Shown in pieces: positions 43,495 to 52,059 of a stretch of 56,317 nucleotides of DNA (positions are counted from its first letter, which is position 1; each line of letters begins with the position of its first letter). The notes under the pieces are model-generated. The model made no database searches and was not told where the DNA came from. It saw only the letters and a list, made by a program, of their open reading frames with translations. The stretch is from CAZMGG01 sp964565715 (GTDB lineage Bacteria > Planctomycetota > UBA1135 > UBA2386). Location of the stretch: positions 1 through 56,317 of the forward strand of contig CAZMGG010000021.1 of the NCBI GenBank assembly GCA_964565715.1, written 5' to 3'. The position numbers and the translations under genes were made by a program.

Positions 43495-43881
43495 CTACTC
43501 CAGCCGATCGACCTGGGGCAGATGGTCGAAGTGGAAGTCGCGCGAATAGAGCGTCAGGCGATGCTCGATGACCAGTGCGGCAATCCAAAGATCGTTGGTT
43601 GGGACAGGGGTGCCCTGCTCGCGCAGTTGGCGATACAGGTTGGCGTAGTGCATCGTGGTTTCTTCGCTGGCAAGCAGGATGTCGACCGTTGGCTTCGCAA
43701 GGAACCGTTGCAGAACGCGTTCGTTGCCCCTTGCCCTGGCACCAGCCTGGAAGCCGGCGCGCAGTTCGCCGATCACGATGAAGGGAAGACTGACAGCCTC
43801 AGCACTGGCCACTCGGTCGAGGACTTCGGCGTCGCCACGACACAGATCGACGTAGCGGTTGGTGTCCAGGGCAAGCCTCAC
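43495..43881 (-). CDS. vapC: PIN-domain toxin (VapC/FitB family)
   Basis: The product has 128 residues and starts at GTG 43881, overlapping the antitoxin stop (GTGA); a GTG two codons upstream (43887) is also possible. PIN-domain acidic residues are in place: D6 (LALDTNRY), E39 (VIGELRAGF), D97 (VPTNDLWIAA) and D115 (YSRDFHFDHL). PIN toxins are magnesium-dependent ribonucleases, commonly cleaving tRNA or rRNA. It is preceded by a ribbon-helix-helix antitoxin gene in the same operon. The pair sits between a secreted-protein gene and a glycosyltransferase group. Confidence 0.92.
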   Translation of the reverse strand: MRLALDTNRYVDLCRGDAEVLDRVASAEAVSLPFIVIGELRAGFQAGARARGNERVLQRFLAKPTVDILLASEETTMHYANLYRQLREQGTPVPTNDLWIAALVIEHRLTLYSRDFHFDHLPQVDRLE

Positions 43882-44120
43882 TGCCACAACTCCGGATCGA
43901 CGCGCCGCTGCTCGGCCAGGATCTGGTCCATGGCCGGATCGTCCTGCCAACTACCGGCGACATCCGTCAGGTCGCGCTGCACCGTGGGCTCGCCCTCCAG
44001 ACCGAACGCTCGCAGCAGCGCCTCGATGGTGACTTCATTCAGGCTCTTGCCCTCACGGTGGGCCCGCTTGCGGATGGCCCGGTCCAGGTGCTCCGGAAGG
44101 TTGCGCAGCGTGTATTGCAT
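43878..44120 (-). CDS. Ribbon-helix-helix antitoxin of the VapC pair
   Basis: The product has 80 residues. An N-terminal Arc/FitA-type ribbon-helix-helix (about 1-45: MQYTLRNLPEHLDRAIRKRA, then SLNEVTIEALLRAFG) would bind the operator. An acidic C-terminal tail (LTDVAGSWQDDPAMDQ, then ELWQ) probably wraps the toxin. The ATG at 44120 is chosen because the strand that enters the DNA groove starts right there; an upstream ATG would add 12 residues. The stop overlaps the toxin start. An AT-rich stretch with an inverted repeat lies 60-80 nt upstream. Confidence 0.9.
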   Translation of the reverse strand: MQYTLRNLPEHLDRAIRKRAHREGKSLNEVTIEALLRAFGLEGEPTVQRDLTDVAGSWQDDPAMDQILAEQRRVDPELWQ

Positions 44121-44180
44121 GCAGAAACTGTAGGCGACGCCTGCATCGCACGCCATCTCAGCCCATCACATTGCCATAAC

Positions 44181-44201
44181 TAACTATTAATAACCTAGTT
44201 A
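44181..44201. repeat. Inverted repeat TAACTA-9 nt-TAGTTA in AT-rich island
   Basis: Perfect 6-bp arms (44181-44186 and 44196-44201) around TTAATAACC, in the most AT-rich short patch of the window (about 44170-44215). On the minus strand it is 60-80 nt upstream of the antitoxin start and could hold the promoter/operator; a TATTAAT -10-like string is present but I see no good -35. Confidence 0.4.
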
Positions 44202-44294
44202 CGACTGATTGACGACCCTGCCTGGTGGGGAGGGTCGGCGGCGGGAAGCACAAGACGCGTCCGCTTCATGCCACCAAGGCTACCTGGAAGCCCT

Positions 44295-45524
44295 TCACGC
44301 CAGCACTGCCGCCAGTTCCGGCCAGGCCGCGGTCACCGTCCAGCGTTCCAGCACATCGGCCCGCGCCGCGGCGCCGAGACCCTCGCGCCAGGCCGCATCG
44401 TCGCACAACCGCAGCAGCGCCGGCAGCCACGCCGGAGAGTCCGCCGCCAGCACGCCGTTCTCGCCATCGCGCACGCACTCCCGGTAGGGACCCAGCGCCG
44501 AGGCCAGCACCGGCCGGCCCACCAGCCCGGCCTCCACCCACTTCAGCTCCGACTTGGCGGCGTTGAACACACTGCCCGGCAACAGCGGCACCAGATGCAC
44601 GTGCGCCCGCCGCAGCAGCGCCGGCAGTTCCACCCAGGGAACGCCCGGACACCGTTCCACCTGCGAACCGAACGCAGCCAGCGCCGCCGGCACCTCGATC
44701 TCGCCGGCCAGCAGGAGCCGCGCCGACGGCCGCTGCCGCAGCAGTCCGGCCAGCGCGCCGGTGATGCTCTGCAGGTCCTGCTGGTGCGTCGGCGTGCCGC
44801 TGAAGTAGCCGAACACCACGCCATCGCCCGCCGGCTGCGCCGCCAGCGCCAGCGTCGAACGTTCCACCATCGCCGCGCTGGCGACGTTGCGCACGACCTG
44901 CACCCGCAGGTGCGGATGCCGCTGCTGCAGTTCGCGCCGCAGCGTCGTGGTCGGCACGAGACACGCTTCCAGCCGTTGCAGCACCTCGCCGATCCGCCGG
45001 AGCTGCTGCCCGTACAGCTCGCGGCCGAGCGGCGTCATCGCCGGCGCGAACGGCAGCAGCTCGACGCAGCCCTCGTCCACCACCAGGTCGTCGACGTCGG
45101 CGATCACCTTCCGGCCACGCTCGCGGGCCAGTTCCAGGAAGCGCAGCACCGACGGATCCGCCGGAACGCGCTGCAGCACGAACACCTCGTAGCGGTCCAG
45201 ATACCCGGCGAGGTCGGCGGCCGGGTGGTCGAGGATGTCGGCGTCGCGGCCGGCGAGCCGCAGCTGCTCCTGCGCATGCTCGCAACGCCAGCGGCGCGGA
45301 TGGCCGGGGCAGCCCGCCACCAGCAGGGCGAAGCAGCGGCCGTCGCGGGGCGGCAGCGGTGCTTCCGCTGCGCTTTCCACCGTGCGCGCGTAGCTGCGCA
45401 TCCGCCGCCAGGTCGCCCGCGGGCCCTCGGCGAACAGCGAGCGCAGCAGCAGGCGCAGCAGGGTGCCCCAGCTCTCGCCCTTGCGGGCCCACAGGAAGCG
45501 CAGGAGCGGCAGACGCAACCCCAT
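44295..45524 (-). CDS. Glycosyltransferase, GT-B / YkvP-like
   Basis: The product has 409 residues with an ATG at 45524 overlapping the upstream stop (ATGA). Motifs are the acidic IADVDDLVVDEGCVEL, VPTTTLRRELQQRHP, VVFGYFSGTPTHQQDLQSI, VHLVPLLPGSVFNAAKSELK and WVEAGLVGRPVLASALGPYRE, with ENGVLAADSPAWLPAL near the end. The VDD plus GYFSGTPTHQQD and K.ELKWVEAG.VG.P pattern resembles the family-4-like glycosyltransferase at 30637 (FDFDD, GWIGTSGN, K.G.KL.QYMACG.P), so the two belong to related groups. It is the last gene of a leftward three-gene chain with two GT2 enzymes; probably adds a sugar to a cell-surface glycan. Confidence 0.85.
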   Translation of the reverse strand: MGLRLPLLRFLWARKGESWGTLLRLLLRSLFAEGPRATWRRMRSYARTVESAAEAPLPPRDGRCFALLVAGCPGHPRRWRCEHAQEQLRLAGRDADILDHPAADLAGYLDRYEVFVLQRVPADPSVLRFLELARERGRKVIADVDDLVVDEGCVELLPFAPAMTPLGRELYGQQLRRIGEVLQRLEACLVPTTTLRRELQQRHPHLRVQVVRNVASAAMVERSTLALAAQPAGDGVVFGYFSGTPTHQQDLQSITGALAGLLRQRPSARLLLAGEIEVPAALAAFGSQVERCPGVPWVELPALLRRAHVHLVPLLPGSVFNAAKSELKWVEAGLVGRPVLASALGPYRECVRDGENGVLAADSPAWLPALLRLCDDAAWREGLGAAARADVLERWTVTAAWPELAAVLA

Positions 45525-46561
45525 CAGCGCCCCATCACCGTGGTGCCGCGCCCGCGCAGGCGCTGGACGAAGAGACGGAGGTACTCGCGGAACCAGGCGC
45601 GCTGCCGCCACCACAGCGGGAACCAGGAGCCGCGCCGCAGCGGCGCCAGTTCGCGTCGTGCCTGCCGGATCGCGGAGCGCTCGCGGCAGGCCTGCAGCCG
45701 CCCGCCGAGGAACGCCCGCGCCACGTCGCTGCGCCCACAGAGCGGCATCAGCAGGAGGATGCCGGCGTTGCAGAGCACGCGCCAGGGCAGGTTGAGGACG
45801 ATCGCCGGCCACGGCCAGTTGACGAGGTAGGCCCAGCTGGCGTTGCGCACCGAGCGGCGGTCGAACTCCGGGCCGCGCACCTTGCGGATCGAGACGTTGA
45901 GGTGGTGGCGCACGACGGCCGACGGCACGTAGCGGATGCGCCAGCCGGTGGCGACGGCGCGGAGGGAGAGGTCGAGGTCCTCGAAGTTGGCGAAGAAGTG
46001 GTCGCGGAACAGGCCGATCTGGCGCAGCATGGCCGTGCGCAGCAGCATGGCGCCGCCGCACGCCGCCAGCAGGTCGGTGGGGTCGGCGAACGCTGTGCGG
46101 GGCGCGTGGCGGCCGCGGGGCACCGAGTCGCCGTTGCTGAGGAGGGCACCGCCGGCGTTCTCGATGCGGTCGGGGTCGTGGTGGAACACCATGCGGCTGG
46201 CGCAGATGCCGATCCGCGGGTCCTGGTGCATGGCGGCGACGAGGGCCTGGAGCCAGCCGGGTTCGGGTTCGGCGTCGTTGTTGAGCAGCGCCACGTGCGC
46301 GCAGCGGTCCTCAGCCAGGATGGCCTGCATGGCGGCGTTGCAACCGCCGGCGAAACCGCGGTTCTCGGGCAGGGCGTGCAGGCGGATGCGCTGGCCGAAC
46401 TCGCAGCGGATCTGGCCCGCCTCGTCGTCGGCGGAGCCGTTGTCGACGACGTGGATCTCGGTGGTGCTGGCGTCGACGTCGGCCAGGAGTGTGGTCAGGC
46501 ACGCCCGGGTGTGGGCGAGCCCGTTCCAGTTCAGCACGACGACGGCGGTGGGGTCGTTCAC
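45524..46561 (-). CDS. GT2-family glycosyltransferase (rhamnosyltransferase-like)
   Basis: The product has 345 residues, with a GTG start at 46561 overlapping the preceding stop (GTGA). The GT-A domain is complete: VVVLNWNGLAHTRACL at the N-terminus, IHVVDNGSADDEAG, ENRGFAGGCNAAMQ, the DxD-like VALLNNDAEPEPGWL and the acceptor-side FFANFEDLDLSLRAVATGW. This set is typical of WbbL-type family 2 enzymes that transfer rhamnose-like sugars. A hydrophobic helix near 255-280 (WPAIVLNLPWRVLCNAGILL) suggests membrane association. Its stop overlaps the next glycosyltransferase start. Confidence 0.9.
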   Translation of the reverse strand: MNDPTAVVVLNWNGLAHTRACLTTLLADVDASTTEIHVVDNGSADDEAGQIRCEFGQRIRLHALPENRGFAGGCNAAMQAILAEDRCAHVALLNNDAEPEPGWLQALVAAMHQDPRIGICASRMVFHHDPDRIENAGGALLSNGDSVPRGRHAPRTAFADPTDLLAACGGAMLLRTAMLRQIGLFRDHFFANFEDLDLSLRAVATGWRIRYVPSAVVRHHLNVSIRKVRGPEFDRRSVRNASWAYLVNWPWPAIVLNLPWRVLCNAGILLLMPLCGRSDVARAFLGGRLQACRERSAIRQARRELAPLRRGSWFPLWWRQRAWFREYLRLFVQRLRGRGTTVMGR

Positions 46562-47559
46562 GCGCGCCCTGCCCCCGACGACACCGCCACCTTCTGCGCG
46601 CCGGCCAGCAGCATCCGCCCCACGACTCCGCACCGGCGCAACAGCCGGAACAGCCGCACCGCCGGATCGCGCCAGAGGAACGGCGCCTCGTCGCGCAGGA
46701 ACGCAAGCTTGCGGTCGGCGGCGGCACCGTCGCCGGCTCGCAGGTCCGCCAGGGCGTCGACCAGCAGGTTGTTGCGCAGGGCCCGGCCGCGCGGCGCCCC
46801 GACCGACAGCCAGCCCGCCGCAATGCCCTCGGCGCGGGCCCATTCCAGCACCACCAGTTCCTCGCGGTAGCGCGACAGGTCCGCCACCGCCGCCGCCGTC
46901 GCCGCGCCTTCGTGCCGCCGGTACCACACCCACTCGCCGTCCACCGCGCACGCAGGCCCCGAGCACAGCAGGAGCCGCAGCCACAGCTCCCAGTCCGCGG
47001 CGAACCGCAGGTCCGCCCGGAACCCGCCCACCGCGCGCACCGCCGAGAGCCGCAGCACCACCGACGGACACACCACGAAGTTGCCCTGCACCAGCCGCCG
47101 GAAGTGCACCTCGCGATCCACGGCCGGCAGGCCCCGCCAGAACGTCGCCTTGTAGCGCTCCGCCGCCCCCCGGTGCGGCCGGCCCGCCCCGTCCAACGTC
47201 CCGGCGCGGCAGTGCGCGAACGCCGCGTCGGGCGCCCTCTGCAACGCCTCCAGCAGCGCCGCCAGCCATTCCGGGGCATACACGTCGTCCTGGTGCACCA
47301 GCGCCGCGAACCCGGTGTCGCACAGCCCGAGCGCGTGATTCCAGTTGCCGGGGATGCCGCGCGGCGCGGCGTTCCGCTCGATCCGGATGCGGTCCCCGGC
47401 CACCGCACGGGCCAGCTCCGGCGAACCGTCGGTGGAGGCGTCGTCCACCAGCACCAGCGCGAAGTCCTGCCGGGTCTGCGCCAGCAGCGACCGCAGGGCC
47501 GGCTCGAGGTGCGGGCCGGCGTTGCGGCAGGGCATGAGCAGCGTGACGGTCGCGGGCAC
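46558..47559 (-). CDS. GT2-family glycosyltransferase
   Basis: The product has 333 residues with a GTG start at 47559. A GT-A fold is indicated by VTLLMPCRNAGPHLEPALRS, LVLVDDASTDGSPELA, GIPGNWNHALGLCDTGFAAL, the DxD-type HQDDVYAPEW and FAADWELWLRLLL. A C-terminal helical region ends near a hydrophobic segment. It is the first gene of the leftward chain of three overlapping glycosyltransferase genes and is divergent from the small membrane protein at 47625 (65-nt spacer). Confidence 0.9.
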   Translation of the reverse strand: MPATVTLLMPCRNAGPHLEPALRSLLAQTRQDFALVLVDDASTDGSPELARAVAGDRIRIERNAAPRGIPGNWNHALGLCDTGFAALVHQDDVYAPEWLAALLEALQRAPDAAFAHCRAGTLDGAGRPHRGAAERYKATFWRGLPAVDREVHFRRLVQGNFVVCPSVVLRLSAVRAVGGFRADLRFAADWELWLRLLLCSGPACAVDGEWVWYRRHEGAATAAAVADLSRYREELVVLEWARAEGIAAGWLSVGAPRGRALRNNLLVDALADLRAGDGAAADRKLAFLRDEAPFLWRDPAVRLFRLLRRCGVVGRMLLAGAQKVAVSSGAGRA

Positions 47560-47624
47560 GGGGCGGCGGAGTCTAAGCCCGCCGCCGATGGATTCCGTCG
47601 GGGACGGCCGCACAATGCGCGCCG

Positions 47625-48080
47625 ATGGCAGGCCCGCACGCAACTCGCCGGATCTGGCCGCGCCTGGCCGTCGCCCTGCTCGCCGGGCACCTGTTGTTCT
47701 GCGCGGTGCGGGTGCCGTACGCCGCCTACGGGCAGCGCTGGCAGGCGGTGCGGGAATGGCAGCAACGGGGTGCGGCCGACTATCACCTGCGGCTCGACGA
47801 CGAAGAGACGCGCCGAGTCGCCGGCTGGCTGGTGGCGACGGTGCCGATGGACGCGGTAGTGCTCTACGACGGCTCGCCGCAGGGCTGCCACCAGCAGCTG
47901 GCGGCGCTGCTGTTCCCGCGGCTGCTGGTGCACGAGTCCGCCGTGCCGTCCGGCGCAACCACCGCCACCAGCGCCGGCCGGCCGGTGTTCCGGCAGGCGC
48001 CGCCGTGGGATCCCACCGCGACCGGCACGCCAGTGGTGGTCGGCGGCCTCGAGACCCTGCGCCTGCGGTGGCGGCCGTGA
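47625..48080 (+). CDS. Small protein with N-terminal membrane helix, unknown function
   Basis: The product has 151 residues. One N-terminal membrane helix (about 12-30: LAVALLAGHLLFCAVRVPYA) is followed by a soluble, probably periplasmic domain with WLVATVPMDAVVLYDGSPQG. I do not recognise the family. Its stop overlaps the start of the polytopic membrane protein gene (GTGA at 48077-48080), so the two products are translationally coupled and may act together on lipid-linked sugars. Confidence 0.7.
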   Translation: MAGPHATRRIWPRLAVALLAGHLLFCAVRVPYAAYGQRWQAVREWQQRGAADYHLRLDDEETRRVAGWLVATVPMDAVVLYDGSPQGCHQQLAALLFPRLLVHESAVPSGATTATSAGRPVFRQAPPWDPTATGTPVVVGGLETLRLRWRP

Positions 48081-49453
48081 ACGTCGGCGTGCGCACCTGG
48101 CTGCTGGCGGCGCTGCTGGCGATGACGCTCACCGTGCTGGCCGGCGGCGGTGCGCTGCTGCTGTGGGGCCGCGTGCCGCCGTTCGTGCTGCCGGTGGCCC
48201 TGGTGGTGGCGGCGCTCGCGGTGCGGCCGCGGGACCTGCCGGCGCCGACGCTGCCGCTCCTGGGCCTGCTGGTGGCCACCACCGCGCCGCTGGTCTTCGG
48301 CGCGCTCGCCACCGACGACCGCTCGTGGGACGGCTTCACCACCTGGACGCTGCAGGCGCGCTTCCTGCTGGAAGGCGACCTCGGGCAGCCGTTCGTGCGG
48401 GACGCCGCGGTGCTGAACTGCGCCCGCGGCTATCCGCTCCTGCAGCCGCTGCTGCTGTCGCAGTGCATGCACCTGCTGGGACCGGGCGGCGGCCGCGTGG
48501 TGCTGCCGCTCCTCTACCTGCTGGCGCTGCTGGCGCTGGCGACGCCACTGCGGCAGGTCGGCGTGGCAATGCGCTGGCGGGGCGTGGCCCTGGCGGCGCT
48601 GGCGCTGCTGCCGATCGTGCTGGGTCCGGGCCACGGGGCGGCCGACTCGGGCTTCGCCGAGGTCCTGGTGCTCGCGCTGCTCACGGCGGGCGGCGGCGCG
48701 CTGCTGCTCGATCAACCGCAGCTCGCCGCGCTGGTGGCGTTCCTGCTGCCGCACGCCAAGCACGAGGGCACCCCGCAGGCCCTGCTGCTGGTGCTGGTGG
48801 CAGCCGCGCTCGGCCGGTGGCGCGCCGCGCGGGGCGCGTGCCTCGGCGCGGCGCTGGGCCTCGGGCTGTGGCTGCCCCTGCAGGCGCGGCTGCTGCCGGC
48901 GGAAGGTCCAGGGATGGCGGGGCCGTGGCTCGCGCTGCTCGGCGCGGCGCTGCCCTGCTGCGCGCTGCTGCTCGGGCGAGCGCTGGCGGGGCGACGCCAG
49001 GGGGGCACGGTGGCCGCGATCCTCGGCGTGGCCGCGGTCGCTTGGCTGGTGACCTGCTTGTGGCCTTCGGCGAGCCCCCTGCGCCTCGTGTTCGGCGCGC
49101 ACGGCGGCGTGGTGACCACGCCGGCGGCGGTCGGCGACATCGTGCTCGGCATCGGCCAGCAGCTGGTGTGGGTGCGGAAGTTCGGCTTCACGTTCCCGCT
49201 GCTGCTCCTGTGCGTGTGGCTCGGCTGGCGGCGCGGCGGGCTGGCGCCGGTGCGACCGCTGCTGTGGCTGCTGCTGCTGGCCGCCGGCGGCGTGCTGCTG
49301 CTGCTGCTGACGCGGCCGCCGGCGACGCTGGCGTTGTTCCTGAAGGAAGGGCTGCCGCGCTACACGCTGCAGCTCACGGGGATCGCCTGGCTCGTCATCG
49401 CCCGCCTGCTGCACGACCTGCTGCCGGAGCGGGCCGATTCACCTGCGGCGTAA
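48077..49453 (+). CDS. Polytopic membrane protein, possibly GT-C-type glycosyltransferase
   Basis: The product has 458 residues with a GTG start at 48077. About ten to twelve very hydrophobic helices are present (for example VLPVALVVAALAV, LLYLLALLALA, CCALLLGRALAG). The first periplasmic loop holds ATDDRSWDGFTTWTLQARFL with acidic residues, as in GT-C enzymes that use polyprenyl-phosphate sugars. This assignment is based on topology and context (neighbouring glycosyltransferases) and is weak; an O-antigen ligase or flippase-like role is also open. Confidence 0.75.
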   Translation: MNVGVRTWLLAALLAMTLTVLAGGGALLLWGRVPPFVLPVALVVAALAVRPRDLPAPTLPLLGLLVATTAPLVFGALATDDRSWDGFTTWTLQARFLLEGDLGQPFVRDAAVLNCARGYPLLQPLLLSQCMHLLGPGGGRVVLPLLYLLALLALATPLRQVGVAMRWRGVALAALALLPIVLGPGHGAADSGFAEVLVLALLTAGGGALLLDQPQLAALVAFLLPHAKHEGTPQALLLVLVAAALGRWRAARGACLGAALGLGLWLPLQARLLPAEGPGMAGPWLALLGAALPCCALLLGRALAGRRQGGTVAAILGVAAVAWLVTCLWPSASPLRLVFGAHGGVVTTPAAVGDIVLGIGQQLVWVRKFGFTFPLLLLCVWLGWRRGGLAPVRPLLWLLLLAAGGVLLLLLTRPPATLALFLKEGLPRYTLQLTGIAWLVIARLLHDLLPERADSPAA

Positions 49454-49548
49454 GGCAATCCGGCGCGAGTCCGCCACTGACGGGCTGGACGCGTGCGACT
49501 CCATGCGGACACTGGGCCGCTTCCCATCCCTCCACTCGGAGATCCACC

Positions 49549-50643
49549 ATGCGCCTCGCAGTCCTGTCCGCCGTCCTCCTCGTGCCTGCCCTGGTCGCCC
49601 AGCGACCGAACGCCATCCTGGTCGACACCACGCTCGACCAGCTCTTCTCGGTCGACCTCAACACGGGAGCGGCGACGTTCCTGGTGGCGATCTCCAACCC
49701 CACCGTGCTGGCCACCGCCGCCGACCTGGCCTGGCGGCCCGACACGCAGGAGCTCTGGACCATCGACCTGTCGGGCGGCGAGATCGGCACCATCGACCTG
49801 ACCACCGGCACGTTCACGCAGGTGGCCCTGTCGGGGCAGAACGGCTGGCAGGGCATGGCCTGGGATCCGACGACGCAGAAGTTCTACCTGGCCAACCAGA
49901 ACTACAGCACCTACGTGTTCGATCCGGTCACCGGCGTGACCTCGCTGCTCGGGCCCACCGGCCAGGGCCTCGGCACGGCGCTCACGGTCGACTCCGCCGG
50001 CACGCTCTATGGCATCGGCTTCAGCAGCGGCGTGCTGCACACCATCGACAAGGTGACCGGCGCGACGGTGAACGTCAGCACGACCACGCCGACCAACATG
50101 CAGGGCATGGCGTTCGCCCCGGACGGCACGCTCTACGCCGTCAACACGACGACCGACGCGCTCTACCGGATCGATCCGGCGTCCGGCAACACGACGCTGA
50201 TCGGGACGCACAACGTCGGCAACACCTTCGCCAAGGGCTTCTGCATCCTCGGCTCGGCGGCCTGCCCCGACGGCGCCGGCATCCGCCGCAACATGCAGCG
50301 GACTGGCAACGCGGCGCTCGGCCAGACCTTCAGCCTGAACGCGGAACAGGGCCCGATCCCGCTGCCGATGTTCCTGTTCCTCGGCACGTCGTCGACCATG
50401 ATCGGCACGACGCCGCTGCCGGTGAACCTGGGCCCGTTCGGCGCGCCGGGCTGCTTCATCTACCAGAGCAGCGATTCGTCGACGTTCACGGTGACCGGCA
50501 TCCCGATCCCGTTCGCGGTGCCGAACAACAACGCCTACCTGGGCTTCCGGCTGTTCAGCCAGGCGCTGGTCCTGGACCTGAACCCAGGCGCCAACGCGCT
50601 CGGCATGGTCACCACCGACATGCTGCCGATCGTCGTGCAGTAG
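49549..50643 (+). CDS. Secreted beta-propeller-like protein with planctomycete-type C-terminal module
   Basis: The product has 364 residues. The signal peptide (MRLAVLSAVLLVPALVAQ) is followed by five or six propeller-like blades, each with an (A/T)LY-type or YRIDP turn: LFSVDLNTGAATFL, LWTIDLSGGEIGTI, TYVFDPVTGVTSLL, LHTIDKVTGATVNV, LYRIDPASGNTTLI. The C-terminal about 120 residues (ACPDGAGIRRNMQRTG, GAPGCFIYQSSD, ALVLDLNPGANALGMVTTD) form the module shared with the proteins at 9517, 33077 and 2021. GGAG seven bases before the ATG is a good ribosome site. No enzyme motif; a surface or periplasmic location is inferred. Confidence 0.83.
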   Translation: MRLAVLSAVLLVPALVAQRPNAILVDTTLDQLFSVDLNTGAATFLVAISNPTVLATAADLAWRPDTQELWTIDLSGGEIGTIDLTTGTFTQVALSGQNGWQGMAWDPTTQKFYLANQNYSTYVFDPVTGVTSLLGPTGQGLGTALTVDSAGTLYGIGFSSGVLHTIDKVTGATVNVSTTTPTNMQGMAFAPDGTLYAVNTTTDALYRIDPASGNTTLIGTHNVGNTFAKGFCILGSAACPDGAGIRRNMQRTGNAALGQTFSLNAEQGPIPLPMFLFLGTSSTMIGTTPLPVNLGPFGAPGCFIYQSSDSSTFTVTGIPIPFAVPNNNAYLGFRLFSQALVLDLNPGANALGMVTTDMLPIVVQ

Positions 50644-50667
50644 GCCCGAACGCGTCGGGCCGGCGGC

Positions 50668-51891
50668 TCAGCGCTGGCCCGGCATCCGCATCTTGATGCC
50701 CTGCGGGCCCAGCGCGCCGGGCGCGGTGCGGGCCGGGCCGCCAGCCATCGCCGGCTGCGCCTGGCCACGGGCCCCAGCCCCGTGCATGCCGCCGGCCGCC
50801 GCCGCGTGGCCACCGCCCGGGGCGGCCGGGCCGGTGCCGATCCGGCGCCGCACGTCGTCGGGCCGGTTGGCCTTCGAGCAGGCCGAGTCGACGGTGATCA
50901 GCCCCTCCTGGCACAGCCGCACCAGTTCGTCCTCGAGGGTCGCCATGCCCACCGCGCGGCCGGTCTGCATCACGTTCAGGATCTGCGCCGCCTTGCCCTC
51001 GCGGATCAGCGAACGGATGGCGTCGGTGGCCACCAGGATCTCGCGTGCCGCCACCCGGCCGCCGCCGATCTTGGGCACCAGGGTCTGCGACACCACGCCC
51101 TGCAGCGTGCCGGCGAGCTGCACGCGCACCTGCTGCTGCGAGTCGGTCGGGAACACGTCGATGATGCGGTCGACGGTGGAGATCGCGCTGGTGGTGTGCA
51201 GCGTGCCGAACACCAGGTGCCCGGTCTCGGCCGCCGAGATCGCCATCGAGATCGTCTCCAGGTCGCGCATCTCGCCGATCAGGATCACGTCGGGATCCTG
51301 GCGCAGCGCCCGCCGCAGGCCCTCGCGGAAGGTCGGGCAGTCCTGACCGATCTGCCGCTGGGTGACGAAGCACTTCTTGTCCTTGTGCACGAACTCGAGC
51401 GGGTCCTCCATGGTCAGGATGTGGCCCGACTCGTGCTGGTTGATGAAGTCGATCATCGCCGCCAGCGTCGTCGACTTGCCGCTGCCGGTGGGGCCGGTGA
51501 CCAGGACCAGGCCGCGGGGCTTGGCGGCGAGATCGAGGCAGATCTGCGGCAGGCCCAGGGTCTTGTGGTCGGGGATGTTGTCGGGGATCTGGCGGATCAC
51601 CAGGCCGACGGCGTTGCGCTGGTGCAGCGCGTTGACGCGGAAGCGCGCCACGCCGGGCAGCGCGTAGCCGAAGTCGATGTCCTTCTCGGCCTCGAAGCGC
51701 GACCACTGCTCGGCGCTCATCAGCTGCCTCGCCAGGGTCGCGGTCATCTCCGGCGTCAGCACACCGACCTCCTGCTGCGGCACGACGCCGCCGTCGATCC
51801 GCAGCCCAGGCGGCGAACCGGCCTTGACGTGGAGGTCCGACGCAGCCTGACGAACCATCTCCTGCAGCAATCCCCGGATGTCGAGCGACAC
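50668..51891 (-). CDS. pilT: Type IV pilus retraction ATPase PilT
   Basis: The product has 407 residues with a GTG start at 51891. It is a hexameric secretion-type ATPase that depolymerises type IV pili for twitching. The N-terminal PAS-like region is followed by Walker A GPTGSGKST (133-141), the Asp box MEDPLEFVHKDK, Walker B VILIGEMRDLET, the His box TGHLVFGTLHTTSA, and the PilT-specific AIRSLIRE (about 288). A C-terminal tail of some 65 residues (about 342-407) rich in Gly, Ala and Pro (GPAAPGGGHAAAAGG) is longer than in typical PilT. No other pilus gene is in the window. It is divergent from ppk1 with a 168-nt spacer. Confidence 0.95.
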   Translation of the reverse strand: MSLDIRGLLQEMVRQAASDLHVKAGSPPGLRIDGGVVPQQEVGVLTPEMTATLARQLMSAEQWSRFEAEKDIDFGYALPGVARFRVNALHQRNAVGLVIRQIPDNIPDHKTLGLPQICLDLAAKPRGLVLVTGPTGSGKSTTLAAMIDFINQHESGHILTMEDPLEFVHKDKKCFVTQRQIGQDCPTFREGLRRALRQDPDVILIGEMRDLETISMAISAAETGHLVFGTLHTTSAISTVDRIIDVFPTDSQQQVRVQLAGTLQGVVSQTLVPKIGGGRVAAREILVATDAIRSLIREGKAAQILNVMQTGRAVGMATLEDELVRLCQEGLITVDSACSKANRPDDVRRRIGTGPAAPGGGHAAAAGGMHGAGARGQAQPAMAGGPARTAPGALGPQGIKMRMPGQR

Positions 51892-51927
51892 TCCCTACCC
51901 CCTTCTTCCCTGTTGACCGTGGTGAAC

Positions 51928-51944
51928 GGGCCGAGTGTCGGCCC
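51928..51944. repeat. Hairpin GGGCCGA-GTG-TCGGCCC in the pilT-ppk1 spacer
   Basis: Perfect 7-bp arms with a 3-nt loop, 37 nt upstream of the pilT start on the minus strand. There is no T tract on either side, so a terminator is unlikely. It may be a binding site or a leader hairpin; the spacer otherwise shows no convincing promoter. Confidence 0.4.
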
Positions 51945-52059
51945 TTCCGACAGTTCCCTTGACGTCCGATCAAGTCGGAGTCCCGTTCCGTGACGATGAA
52001 GATCCCGCGCGGGGGTGTTCCCCGCCCGCCGCGGGGCCCAGAATCGCCCTGGCAACGTC

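Noticed and set aside
51928..51944. GGGCCGA/TCGGCCC hairpin as a terminator
   Set aside because: It lies between divergent genes and has no T tract on either strand.
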